From Mya arenaria (Eukaryota; Mollusca; Bivalvia; Myida; Myidae), in NCBI RefSeq assembly GCF_026914265.1, contig NC_069135.1, forward strand, positions 62,300,738-62,364,737: DNA of 64,000 bases. The letters are read 5' to 3'. A program made the translations under genes and the position numbers. Positions 32,420 to 43,734 of the stretch are shown here, piece after piece; the stretch's first letter is position 1, and each line of letters starts with the position of its first letter. A model generated the notes under the pieces. The model worked only from the letters and a program-made list of their open reading frames with translations. It made no database searches and was not told the origin of the DNA.

Positions 32420-34250
32420 ATTAATCGAACAAACATGACTTGATGTATCTAAAATTATACAAAAGACTACTTGCACGGTTGACTTTATATTACAAGTGGT
32501 GTGGTATTTAATTTGCTCAAATTAAAATGGAATGCATTAAAATTCAAATTTAAACAAAGTATAGAAAATAATCAGCTCGTTCGGATTCTCAAACAAAATA
32601 CCAACTAACTACACTTTCCAAGTCCACTCAAAATGTTATAATTGTTACTTCGTTTAAAGCTTTTTTTAAAACAAGCAAACAATCGGCTATTAACATTCAC
32701 ACAAGCTATGAGTGTCACCCAGTACCAAACAATACCAATTAAAATGGGCAGCAGCGTATCATTCTCAGCACGTTCCAAAACAAAATAATTACAGACACAT
32801 CATTTTAATTCTTTTATGACCATGTTAAAACACATTGATGTTGTTATTTTTATTCTTAATTGCATATTTTAAGGTAATGTCATCGTAGAAGGTTTCTCAA
32901 AGACTGTTCTGTTGAGTGTGGCAGATCGTTTTCAATTAAAATATACATGATGTCTGCTGAATTGTCCACTGACATTCTTATGTGATCGACTGTTCTTACA
33001 CCGAGTTTTTATTTTAATCAGATCACAAAACAGCATTCACATAATTGTAAGATATAACATAAATGCATAAATCCACTTTTACAAAAACGTTTTCGTTACG
33101 ACCATGAACCTCTTAATGAAGCAAACGTCTACTTGGGCAAAGATTTCTATCACACTCTAAATATGGACGTTTCGTTTCAGCTTATGTGCAAGATCACTAG
33201 ACAAATAAACCCTATCGTGGAGAGAGACTGTGCGTGGTTTCAGTGTGGGAACTTGGGAACTGGTCTAGGTTCTAGGATATTATAAAAGCGGACCATATAA
33301 TATCATTCCATTAGAAAGAATTTTTTAGTTGTTTACATACTGAATAGTCGTAAAAGTGTATTGATATTTTACACCTTTTTTATATTTTTTTCCTGTTTGC
33401 CTTGTCTGCAAATAGTTTTGTTCGTGTTTGCATGTTATTGTTATCGACTGGAAAGCCTTTTGTTGCTGCCAAGTTTTTGAGACCCATTTCAAATATTTAC
33501 ACGCAGCAGAACAAAGATCAGTCCTTGGGCCCAGTCTTATATATTATTTAAATAGTCCCTTCAATTATTAATTATTATATTTATTTTGCTAACATTGGAT
33601 GTGCCATCTTTTGTTATCCAACAGACACTGTTCATGTAAACCTTCTTTAAACTGTTTGAATGTCCTAGTTTGAATAATTGAAAATGTTTAATATTATTTT
33701 TAATTTTGTGAGATCAATGTTTGTTTAATTTTGATTTCGCAAGCCCTTTTTGAAGTCTACCTTTTGCTTATGTTTGAATGTTAGTTGCGGTTGCTTGATC
33801 AAAAAATATATTTTTATTTCCATTTAAGAAAAATTAACAGGAAAACTGTAAAATAGTCTCAATCTAACAATACATTTTACTAAAACACATATTCTGCAAT
33901 GTAAGCTTTGAAACCCTAGAAAAATGCTTTGAAAGTACAAGTTGAACAAAACAACTCGTAACTTATTTGGCATTTAACATTTACAAAACAGTGCTAATTT
34001 CATAATACACTTAAGCTTAATAAAAGACACATTTTCGATTGTTACAAATACAGATATTGGGATCCGATCAGTTTCACTCTTAACCTGAAATTTGTACTAG
34101 ACAGATTAAGTATCCACGTGGAGGGCTTATCGTCACTATTAAGTTGCTTGTAATGTTTTTGTTTTCATAAAGTGCATCGCATTTTGAACAAGTGTGTCCA
34201 TGTTTATTCATATCGGTGAACACGTGCATATCCTGAAACATTAATCTTGT
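32420..34250. other. No gene recognised
   Basis: AT-rich DNA. A TATA-like element with a short leader around 33285-33300 (ATATTATAAAAGCGGACC) has no open frame following it. Confidence 0.5.
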
Positions 34251-34810
34251 AACGTGCGATATCAACAAGGCCAGCAGATCCTTTCAGAGAAAAGCATGCT
34301 CGTCCCTGAAGAGGTCCGCTGGTCCGCTGGTCTATATATACATTCAATTCTTTATCCACACATAGCTTTGCCAATTTGCATATTAACAACCATGCGTACT
34401 ATGAACGTACTTCCGTCTATAACGGAATGTTATATTATGAACGCACATCAGCAGCCTACAGCGGACCGTTTCATTACTTTCCCCTCCGAGAAGACTCGTC
34501 CTGGGTCTTGGTCTGGGAAACTCAAGAGTAAGGCAACTGCGTTCCGGCAGTTGTCAATATCCCACCGCTGCCACCATTTGTAACGTACGACATCAAACAA
34601 ACACCAACAGATCCCTTCAGGGAAAAGCAAGCTCGACCCTGAAGGGGTCCGCTGGTCTTTATATACAGTAAAAACCTTATTCCACACAGAGCACGGGCTT
34701 AACTAATTTGAATATTATCAACCATACGTACTTTGAACGTACTTCCGTCTAGAACGGAATGTTATATAAAAAACGCACATCCGCCGCCTACAGCGGACCG
34801 TTAATATCTC
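34250..34810. repeat. Direct repeat pair with conserved hairpins
   Basis: Two copies of about 225 bp (34250-34475 and 34578-34807) share CAGATC-CTTCAG-GAAAAGCA, GAACGTACTTCCGTCTA, and CTACAGCGGACCGTT. Each is bounded internally by the inverted 9-mers GGTCCGCTG and CAGCGGACC (34313/34459; 34646/34791). Copy 2 has a perfect 10-bp hairpin CCCTTCAGGG/CCCTGAAGGG (34613-34646). Both copies keep the small hairpin TTCCGT/ACGGAA. Between the copies is another stem, GCAACTGC/GGCAGTTG (near 34535-34555). Open frames on both strands overlap this and are not convincing. A structured RNA or a MITE pair are the alternatives. Confidence 0.6.
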
Positions 34811-35570
34811 ATAGTGACTTTTACCGTTCATGATTTTTTCAAAAGTTGTAAACATGATAAAACTGAATGATGTTAACAGACAAAAGGTTCAAGGCCTTAC
34901 TTGTATCTGTTATATAACTTTAGAAACGTATGTATGATATGCGTTTAAACAGCATAGTGTTAATTCCAATTATCGTCAAAAACATCTTGAGTATGTTTTA
35001 TACATTATAGGTAATTGCATTCAGCTTAAATACAGTTCTCCGTCTAAAAAAGTATATTCACAATTCAGGTCATAATGTAATTGTACAGCCGACGTGGCAG
35101 TGTTTTTCATAAATACAAAACAACCTTTTTTTCTGGCAAGATAATGTGAAAACTGCTATATTTTACATGAAGAAATCCTGTAAGAATATTGCGTGATTGT
35201 TGGCCGCGAACCGAAATAACGCAAACATGTATTGTATAAAAGTTGCATATTGCCATATTAATGCAATATCAATAACTAGCTACCACTGGGATAATGGTTT
35301 AAAAGATATGAGCCATGCTCAATAGTTCGATATGGCTTACCAAATGTAAATGAATAAGAAACGTACAAGCATATATTATTGACTGAAAAAGAGAACTCTT
35401 TTTTCGTAGTCGGTTAAAATTCAAACACAATTACTTTCCTTGATTGCCTGGATTAAACAAAATTTATTTCAATATAACATTCTCAAGTTCAAGATACAGT
35501 ATAAGTTTAATGCAGTGATATTCTGAAGCATTCTTACATAAATTAGACACATATAAAGATACACGCAAAA

Positions 35571-35789
35571 ATGACCTCACGACAAAATACAGAAGGAAGT
35601 TTGTCTCTCGCTTATCTCACCTTTTCAAGCAACCTATATTTTTATATAGTTGAGAATTGTAACACATTTGCTACGTATTGTATGATGAATAAGTTGAAGG
35701 GTGTTTGTTGCGTGACCGGAATGCAGCTATCACATGAATGCGTTCTTGCTACGATAAGAGTTCGGGTTGTTTATTTCTGCCATCTTTGA
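35571..35789 (+). CDS. Short cysteine-containing ORF, doubtful
   Basis: 72 codons with a TATA-like CATATAAAG only about 25 bp upstream of the ATG. It has six cysteines in its central and C-terminal parts (NCNTFATYC, VCCV, HEC, FC), but no signal peptide. It stands 0.6 kb before a 33-bp minisatellite, an arrangement like the other small-peptide loci in this window. Probably chance unless expression is shown. Confidence 0.15.
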   Translation: MTSRQNTEGSLSLAYLTFSSNLYFYIVENCNTFATYCMMNKLKGVCCVTGMQLSHECVLATIRVRVVYFCHL

Positions 35790-36358
35790 AACTTAAGGAA
35801 CTGTCGTTACACGTATGCAGCAGGTATGATGAACGTTCTGCATTTCATCTTTCTTTAGCTGTAATACTCAGAATGCTGGTGTTAACAACATTGAAAAACT
35901 GCAAATAAAATAGGGTTACAAGTCTGATCTGGGTGATTATATCCGACTCAAGTAAACCTTTGAAGCGTCCGATTTTACAAATCTTCAAACACCTATGACA
36001 TTTAAATAAGACCTTCAGACTTTAGACTAAGAACCTTATTATCATACATATATCAATTCAATTAAACACATGTTATAACATTAAAGAATACACTCAAATG
36101 ACACAATTTTGGTTTCTAACGTCATTTCAACGTTTTGTAATATGTTTTATCATGTTGTGAAGTTAGCAGATAGGAAAATAGCCGTGGAATGCGGACACTC
36201 ATATTATGCGTAAGATATTGCTTGCAGATTTATGATGTTATGTTGCGGTACAATTGGCAGGGTTATTAAATCTGCCTTAGTCGAAGTTGATGGACATTTT
36301 TAATACGATAGTCAATTGCCTAGCATTTCAAGAGATTTTTATTGACATTTTTATAACA

Positions 36359-36681
36359 CAGGTCGGTTGGACCGTCAGGATACTTGATACACTGATCGGT
36401 GAAACTATTAAAGTACTTGTTACACAGGTCGATTGAACTGTCTGAGTACTTGTTATATTGATTGGCTGAACTGAGCTGAATATTTTTTACACTGGTCGGT
36501 TGAATTATCAGAGTACTGGTTAGTCTGGTCGGTTGTATTGTGAATGTTCTGGTAAGACTGGTCGGCTGTATTGTGAATGTACTGGTTAGACTTGTCGGTT
36601 AAACTGTATGGTATTTCGTAAATTTTGTCAGTTGGACTGTCAGTGTTCTTGTTACCCTTGTCAATTGAACTGTCGGAGTTC
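36359..36681. repeat. 33-bp minisatellite
   Basis: About ten diverged units of the type CACTGGTCGGTTGAATTGTC followed by AGAGTACTTGTTA, spacing mostly 33 bp. Confidence 0.85.
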
Positions 36682-36767
36682 GTTGTGTTGTGTTCGTTGT
36701 GTTGTGTTGTTCGTTCGGAATTACTTTAAGCTTATCCTGGCAACTGTTTCAATCGATTAGCCCGTCA

Positions 36768-37140
36768 CAACTAGTGTCTTATTGTAATATTATGTTGCAA
36801 TATTATGTGGTACACCTATGGGTGTCTAGCAAGGTGTCATACGATGACATAAATTCAAAATGTAATGCTCACGGATGAATTTTATCATATTGATAAACTC
36901 TGTAATTAAAAAGTCATTTTCAGCAAATGAGTGTGGTTTTCCCACATTTTGCAAGTAAAACCATAAAAAATGCTCTGACGGAAAATTGCTCTATTGCGCA
37001 TAACCTGCAATGATTTTCATGAATCCCCTGATTTTAATATATCACATATTGTCATCAATATCACAAAAGAGGATATAATTGTCGTATAAACATACAGTAT
37101 ATAATCTTCATTTTGAGATACTGCCTTAAACCAATTGTTA
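36768..37140. repeat. Shared 3' module T, copy 1
   Basis: Aligns with 41925-42245 and 63355-63660. Landmarks: TGTAATATTATGTTGCAATA, GTGTCTAGCAAGGTGTCA, GATGACAT, ATGCTCACGGAT, ATTGCGCATAACCTGCAAT, and GAATCCCCTG. It follows a minisatellite here, as copies 2 and 3 do, so it is the 3' part of the duplicated segments. Confidence 0.8.
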
Positions 37141-38303
37141 TAAACTTTCCCCTTCTTTCTTTCAAATTGTCAAAACAAAACATTGATCCGGAGCTTGATG
37201 TTCAAGCCAGTGAGGTAAATTATTTCCTACACACACCCTTAACATTTTAACAAGGAAATGGCTTGCATGCAAATTTGCGTTGCTACATGAACATTTGTAT
37301 TACAATTAACCAACAACACATTCAGTGCTTCATTTTGATTTATTTATAAAATATCTCTTATTCAAACTGAATGCATACGAGTTTTATGTTATTATTCAGT
37401 GGCTTGTTTTACGTATAGGGTTAGCAAATAATGTGAATAATATTCATTTTTAAAAATATGCATGGGACATAGCAAATAGTATACCATAGCCTACCTACAA
37501 ATAAGGTATTTAGTTATTAACCACATGTTAGCTTGTTACCTGATAGTTGTATAATCGATAATGCTAAATTGTTATGGTTGGAATAGTTTGAAATGTTATG
37601 GATTGCTGAATAATAATATAACATGTATTATTTCATAAAGTCAACTCATTGTAATGTTAAGATGTTCAGTATTAGCATAAGCACATTAACAATTTTCAAA
37701 GTAAACAATTTAACGCATACTCATTTCATAAGCAACGGAACTAGTTGAAATCAGAAAGCCAATTTAGTTTAATGAAAAACCGAAGAAAAGGAAATAGCTC
37801 ATCACAATTGTGAATATCGGCATCACCATACATAAAGTTTTCAATTAAAAAAAACACTCCAATTTAAACCTTTCTTTAATTACATAAAAATGTGCAAAAA
37901 AAATGAAAAAAAAATGCTCTTTTCCACTTTTGTCGCCATTGATATTTACATATAATTTCCTCTAGAAGACATTGGGCCCAATGATGTATTATTTAAAAGT
38001 TTGCAAACAACAGCGAAACATGCGTATATTTTGTGTCAAGAATTTAGGTTATGAAACAGTAGAGCTATCACAAACGTGATAAGGACCCCCAGACGCGGCA
38101 TGGGCACAGGAATGGTAATAATTATTTTTCAGACTATTGTTAGAGCGATTAAAATTTCACACAAATTGCATAAGCAAAATTGTCCATCATGACCAACATA
38201 ACCATACAATTTCATGCGCATACGTGCAACTGTTTTGGAGTTACATGTAACACAATATTGTTCAGGGTCGGGAAGACGTAACATGACGTTACGGCCGCAA
38301 CAC

Positions 38304-38312
38304 CTATATATA
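38304..38312 (+). promoter_or_regulatory. TATA box of the small peptide gene (copy B)
   Basis: CTATATATAGCATACG lies 40 bp before the ATG at 38351. The paralogous site at about 58710 reads CTTATACAGCATACG, so the promoter is conserved between the segmental copies. A GACGTAACATGACGTTACG palindromic stretch (38274-38293) is just upstream, and the paralogue keeps GACGTGATATGACGTGACG. Confidence 0.5.
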
Positions 38313-38350
38313 GCATACGCTGTTTATATTTAACTGTCTGGGGTTAAAAC

Positions 38351-39127
38351 ATGAACTCAAAATTTAATTTAACCGTTTTAATTGCATTTTCCTCTTTGTT
38401 GAGTAAAGTTCATATGCAAAGTAGCTCTGCAAAAGATAGGTGTGCGCTATACCGCACATTTTCTAAGAACAGATATCTCAATCGTCCATCAACATGCTGC
38501 AACGACACAACGCTTGTAAATGTGACAGGCCTCTTTGATGTACTCGCCTGAATTATGACGGGCTTCTTAAGTTTGAAGTACTCGCCTGAATTGTGAAAGG
38601 TTTCTTTGATATTTAAAATTGAATAAAACATAATTATGCGTTGTACAGTCATTTCCATATGATACAGAAATGGTTGATTTTTTGGTTCCTCAATCGCAAT
38701 ATACTAGTCAGACGATCGATTATGAATCCGGAGTTTATATCATAATAATTGAAATTGAAAGCGTTGAAGTCAGTGCAAAATAATTAATGACTTATTCGGT
38801 TAAGTTGTTTCCGTCTAGTAGAAATAATAACGGGTTCCGACGATATATATATATGATTAGAACGTATGTATATTTAATATCTACAACTTGTCAAAAACGA
38901 TGTCACGAATATTATTATGCTTCTGGGAGTGTATACGAAAACTGCAAGCACGAACATGTAAGATGGTCTTCTTTCCCTGACGTCAAATAGATTGACGTCT
39001 ATCTTGCACGTGAACTGTTGTTAATGGTTAGAAAGAAACCCTCTACCTTCAGAAGCGACAATGCCCGATTTCTATGTGGTGCACGTTGATATATATTATG
39101 CTGACACACCAATGCTTGAATGCGTAA
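38351..39127 (+). CDS. Small putative secreted cysteine peptide, spliced
   Basis: Exon 1 opens MNSKFNLTVLIAFSSLLSK, a good signal peptide, and goes on to a polar part with cysteines (DRCALY, STCCND) up to a donor CTT|GTAAAT at 38515. Unspliced it would stop after 66 residues. A likely later exon (about 38860-38958) holds STTCQKRCHEYYY…YENCKHEH before a perfect donor CAT|GTAAGA. A final one after CTACCTTCAG (39051) reads KRQCPISMWC… to a stop near 39127. Both later exons have recognisable paralogues at 59.4-59.7 kb. The acceptor of exon 2 is not identified and phases do not fully agree, so the model is provisional. Such multi-cysteine secreted peptides may be antimicrobial or mucus components, or something else; no function is assigned. 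Confidence 0.4.
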
Positions 39128-39869
39128 GACAAACAATTAAAGCTGAGCAGTATCAATATGCAACATCGTTACTTTATATCAACTCTACGTTCTCAAATGT
39201 GAAGGTAATATTACATATTTGCTAGCACAGTTTGTCATTGTCACTATAAATTGCATTGATTATTTGTACATACTTAATGAATAGTGCCGTGAAAATAAAG
39301 ATGAGGTGAGTTGAGTTGCCAAAGTTTATGTATTACCATTTGTGACTCGTAATGCTTTGATCCGAATTTACTAGTTCTAATAGTTTTTTGTCTGTTTTGA
39401 ACGTATTCTAACGGGGCCTCACTAACTTTTATTTCAAGACGCAAAAGTTGATAAATGCGATGAAGTCCAAACAATAAATAAAACAAAATAACAAACATAA
39501 AATAGAAGATATTAAAATCAATTTAACTTTTTCCGGTCAAATTATTATTCGAGCAAACAAAAAAAACGTGTTTCAGATACTTATAATTCTGACGACATAA
39601 GAAATGTATTTATTCCAGGTGTACAAAATGATAACTACAACGGGATCGTTTGTAATTATCACATGATTTATCACATCGATATGATACAAGACCTAATTAA
39701 TCTTATAAGATTCCTTTTAATTGACATATAATTATCTTATAATTAAAAATAATGCAGCAAAGACATTTTTCAAATTTAACATGCATTAAATTAAACAGAA
39801 ATTAACTGTCAGTAGACTGTCTTCGAAGTAACAAGCGGCGTCCGACTGTCACACACGATCAAATACTTA

Positions 39870-40480
39870 TCATTTATAGTGTAACGTTGCTATAAAAGGG
39901 CAGGCTTTTACAGCTTTATCATACTGATTATTCATATTGTGACGTTGCTTTAAAAGGGCGGGCTCGTACAGGTTTATCATACTGAACATTCATGTTGTCA
40001 CGTTGCTTTAAAAGGGCGGGCTTGTTTAGGTTTATCATACTGGCCATTCAAATTGTCACGTTGCTTTAACAGGGTGGGCTTGTACAGGTTTATTACACTG
40101 ACCATTTATATTGTCATGTTCATTTAAAGGGGCGGGCTTGTACAGGTTTATCATACTGACCATTTATAGTGTAACGTTGCTATAAAAAGGCAGGCTTTTA
40201 CAGCTTTATCATACTGACCATTCATATTGTCACGTTGTTTTGAAAAGGGTGGGTTTGTACAGGTTTATCATACTGACCATTCATATTGTCACGTTGTTTT
40301 GAAAAGGGCGGGCCTTCCAAATGTATCCTACTGACCATTCATATTGTCACGTTGTTTTGAAAAGGGCGGGCTTGTACAGGTTTATCATACTGACCATTCA
40401 TATTATCAAGTTTCTTTTAAAAGGACGGACTTGTTTAGGTTATAATACTGAACATTCATATTGCCACGTTGTTATTAATA
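39870..40480. repeat. 58-bp minisatellite, copy B
   Basis: About 10 units of a 58-bp sequence including CACGTTGCTTTAAAAGGGCG, GGCTTGTACAGGTTTATCAT and ACTGACCATTCATATTGT. The same unit makes the array at 60150-60760. Each unit has a GC-box-like GGGCGGG. Confidence 0.93.
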
Positions 40481-41469
40481 GAGAGCTTGTATACCGCAAA
40501 GAAATTATAAATTCAGTTTATTAATAAATGATCAGGGTCCGTTTGCACTAAAATTTGTAACACAGACTCTGAAAAGCTAAAGTATGTGTAAAATGCTATT
40601 ATAGGATCAAAGATTAAACAAAATGATAAATGTTTTACAAATAGTCCGCTGATATTAATCCGGCACTTATTCTTTGTTAGCATAAGTTACATTATGAATA
40701 TTTTGAAATACTTAAAACCTAAAGGGATACTCGCGTAAGTTCACTTTATGATGCCTTATGATTTAAGCGAACAATTCAATGAATATGTGGAATGGCCTTC
40801 ACATTAAATCAAGTAAAGTGATGCAAATTTGATTCGAGTTCATTGTATTGGTTCTATAAAATATGAAACACTCCCTGATGTAATGTAACGTCCTTGACAT
40901 TAATTCATTGTTATAGTTATTAGAAGTGTTTCATTTACTTTGAACCCCGTCCACTGATATTTGACATACATGTACCAAGTTAAATACAACTAAACAACCA
41001 TGTCGTATGAAACAGAAAAACAGCTTTAAATCTCTCTAATCGTTCTTGAAATTATGCTAGCTCTGTCACAAGACTGTAAAAAGGCACACTCGGAATAAAG
41101 GCTGAAATAAATTAAAACATGAATAAGCAAAAAATATAAATAAATTGTAATGTTGTTTTGGTCGGGTACATGGTATTAAAATTGTACCCGGTTACGTATT
41201 CGGCCCGCGGGTACCCAACCGTGCCTTAGTAAATACTAATGTTCTGTACAACGCACACTCAAAACATATAAACTTTGCACAAGGATTCCACGAACTGTGA
41301 TATGGACCTAAAGGTTCCTAGATGCCTCTTTTAATGAATACCTGGCTTGTTTATCTCGAGTAATGTCTGACTGTTTATTGCCCCTGGTGTCTTACCAGGG
41401 TACCATTTTCTGTGTATTGTTTAAATGCTAATTGCCAATAAGGGTTATGTCCAAAGATAAAAGGTTGCA

Positions 41470-41810
41470 CCAATTTTGCTTTGGCAGAGCAAAGTGTAAA
41501 GGTTATGTGTAAAGTGTTTCAAGATGGAAAATCTGATTTCAACGTGGTGTGTTGAGTGTTTTAATTTTAACCCCATCGTAAACTTTGCTTGTTGAGTGTT
41601 TCAATGTGTAAACCCCAGTGTTAACGGTGTTTCATGATTGGTTCAAGGTCTACGTGTGTAGGCTCTGTATTAACTCTGTGTATTTTTTTTAGGTGAAAAC
41701 CTTTGTGTAAACTCTGTGTGTTGACTGTTTCAAAGCGAAAACCCTCAGCAAACTCTATGTGTTGCGTGTTTTAAGGTAGAAACTCTAATGTAAACATTTG
41801 TTTTCCATGT
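41470..41810. repeat. Degenerate repeat with GTGTAAACTCTGTGTGTTG units
   Basis: Five or six loose copies of a unit like TGTAAACTCTGTGTGTTGAG followed by TGTTTCAAGGTG and AAACCC. The paralogous region at 62765-63240 has the same units and, in addition, a fresh 35-bp tandem expansion. Confidence 0.65.
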
Positions 41811-41924
41811 CTTCTGGATGTATTCTGTGAAACTGACATTTTTATTGATATCATCTTCTTTTTTGTTGCTGTGCATTTAAGCAAAACCACAACATAGGTC
41901 TACCTACTCGCCTTGCATATCTAG

Positions 41925-42245
41925 TGTTTAATGACAGTAATATTTTTGTGGTATAGCTAGGGGTGTCCCACAATGTGTAATACGATGACATTAATTACAA
42001 AACGTGATGCTCACGGATAAACTTTATGTTTACAAAATCATTTTCAACAAATGGGTCTTCCCGCATTTTGCAAGCAAAACGATATAAAATGTTCAGACGT
42101 AAACTTGTTAAATTACGCATAACCTGCAATTTATTTTAGAAATTCTGTTTTAAAAGTTCACATAAAACAATTATTACCGCATAAAAGGAAACAATTGTCC
42201 TCTATGCATAACGTAGATCGACTCCATTTTGAATTACTGCCTGAA
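41925..42245. repeat. Shared 3' module T, copy 2
   Basis: Homologous to 36768-37140 and 63355-63660; keeps GGTGTC, ATACGATGACAT, GATGCTCACGGATAAA, CATTTTGCAAGCAAAA and TTACGCATAACCTGCAAT. Confidence 0.8.
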
Positions 42246-42259
42246 ACGAATTGATGTAT

Positions 42260-43500
42260 TGTTTTATTTGATAGGACATTTAGTTAATATAGAGGAAGCC
42301 CAACAAACAAAAACAGGAAGAAACTGTGGATTATAGATACATATTTGAGAGGTCAATCAATTGACATTTGTGTGCTGACAAAACAAATCTCAATTAAGTT
42401 TAGAATATCTTTTATGTAAATCCTCAGAATAACTTTATTTTATGCAGATAAAATAATACCAACTAAGTACTGACATTGAACCAAAGATACACTTTTAAAT
42501 GTGTCTGTTTATTTCTCAATAAAAGCTAAGAAAATCATGAGATATAACAAAGAGTAAATATATCCTATCATTTAGTTTAACATTGTTCACATGTTATTGT
42601 TCAGATATTTGTTCAAGTTAACAAAGTGATTAAAATAGAAAAATATGATGATGTGCTAAAATATTTAAATAAAACAAGAACAGCTTAAATCAATTGACTG
42701 ATATCTTGTTAAAAAGACAACAGATCACAAATGTATCCATTAAACTTCTAGAGAAGAAAAGACTTGAAATTTAGCGACGATGTTTTTTTATCTACTTTAA
42801 CAAATTTCAGAGCAATCGGCCCAATGTCTGAATTGTTTAAGTAATGAATACCTCATTTAATTGTGATCAAATCGAGCAATCCTTCAAAAAGGTGATCGTT
42901 ACGGACAAAATTCATATCTCCCCGACAATAAGAAAGTAGGAATGTGTGAATAATTCAGGTAGAAATAGAATGTTTTATGGCTAATAGTATCTATGCTCTT
43001 AAGAAAATGAAAATAACGGTTCGTAAAAAAAATGTGGAGACGAATCGTGAAGTTTGAATAAAAACTGCCGAACAAATGAGCTATATCGTTTATCTATTCG
43101 TATTTATTGTTTTACTCATATGTTTTACAAAGAACTATAGTTACCAACAACGCCTTCGATGAGATAAATAACATCCATTTTTTATAAGGCAAACACTACA
43201 ACTGAACAAAACAACAACGGGTTAAAATGTCAAACATTGCAGCAATTAATTTGATTAATATTTAAACATTATATTAGAGTTTCTAGCCTCTCAATGAGCA
43301 TGTCGAAATGTTACAAATGACCCGAAATAAATGAATCACATATTTTGTACAATTACGTCTTAAATATAACTATAAGATGATAAACATTGTTGAAAGTGAT
43401 TTTTAAGTTACAAAAATTAGAATCCTGTCGATTGCAATTTCTTACTGAAGTAATGCGACAACGTCATTAATCTATTAGCGCGTGTTTACTGCGCCAGAAA
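42260..43500. other. No gene recognised; upstream region of the CBM14 pair
   Basis: AT-rich, no open frame of note. The last 60 bp before the CBM14 promoter include GCGCCAGAAATCCCCGCC, GC-richer than the rest. Confidence 0.5.
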
Positions 43501-43524
43501 TCCCCGCCTAAAGTTGGTCGCAAA

Positions 43525-43536
43525 TTTATATATATA
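43525..43536 (+). promoter_or_regulatory. TATA box and core promoter of CBM14 gene 1
   Basis: TTTATATATATACTCGCATC. The block TATACTCGCATC is identical in the promoter of gene 2 (48024-48035) although flanking sequence differs, so it is probably part of the core promoter. Transcription would start near 43560, giving a leader of about 175 nt. Confidence 0.6.
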
Positions 43537-43734
43537 CTCGCATCTTTAACATTCAAACCATTCTCTAACTGAGCATTGATAAGGATTTTAATCGAAAATA
43601 AGCTGACTTTGACTAGGACAATATTATTTTAAGAAAATTGTGTAAGAAAACATTGATAAATAAAACAGGTTTAAATCATAATTTAATTTCATACACGACT
43701 TTCAACTATTATACGCATACTATATAGCGGAGCA

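Larger units (their letters stand above)
38040..42250 (+). repeat. Segmental duplication, copy B
   Basis: Collinear with 58490-63660 through the peptide-gene promoter, exons, 58-bp minisatellite, an anonymous stretch (landmarks CAAGGTCCGTTTG-type, CAAATTTGATTCGA), a GGGTACCC-containing block (near 41210 and 61495), a degenerate 3' repeat, and module T. Divergence is moderate, with insertions specific to copy C. Confidence 0.85.

Noticed and set aside
32205..32476. Polyserine and polyvaline frames on the minus strand
   Set aside because: Translation of the CTA/CTG triplet run.
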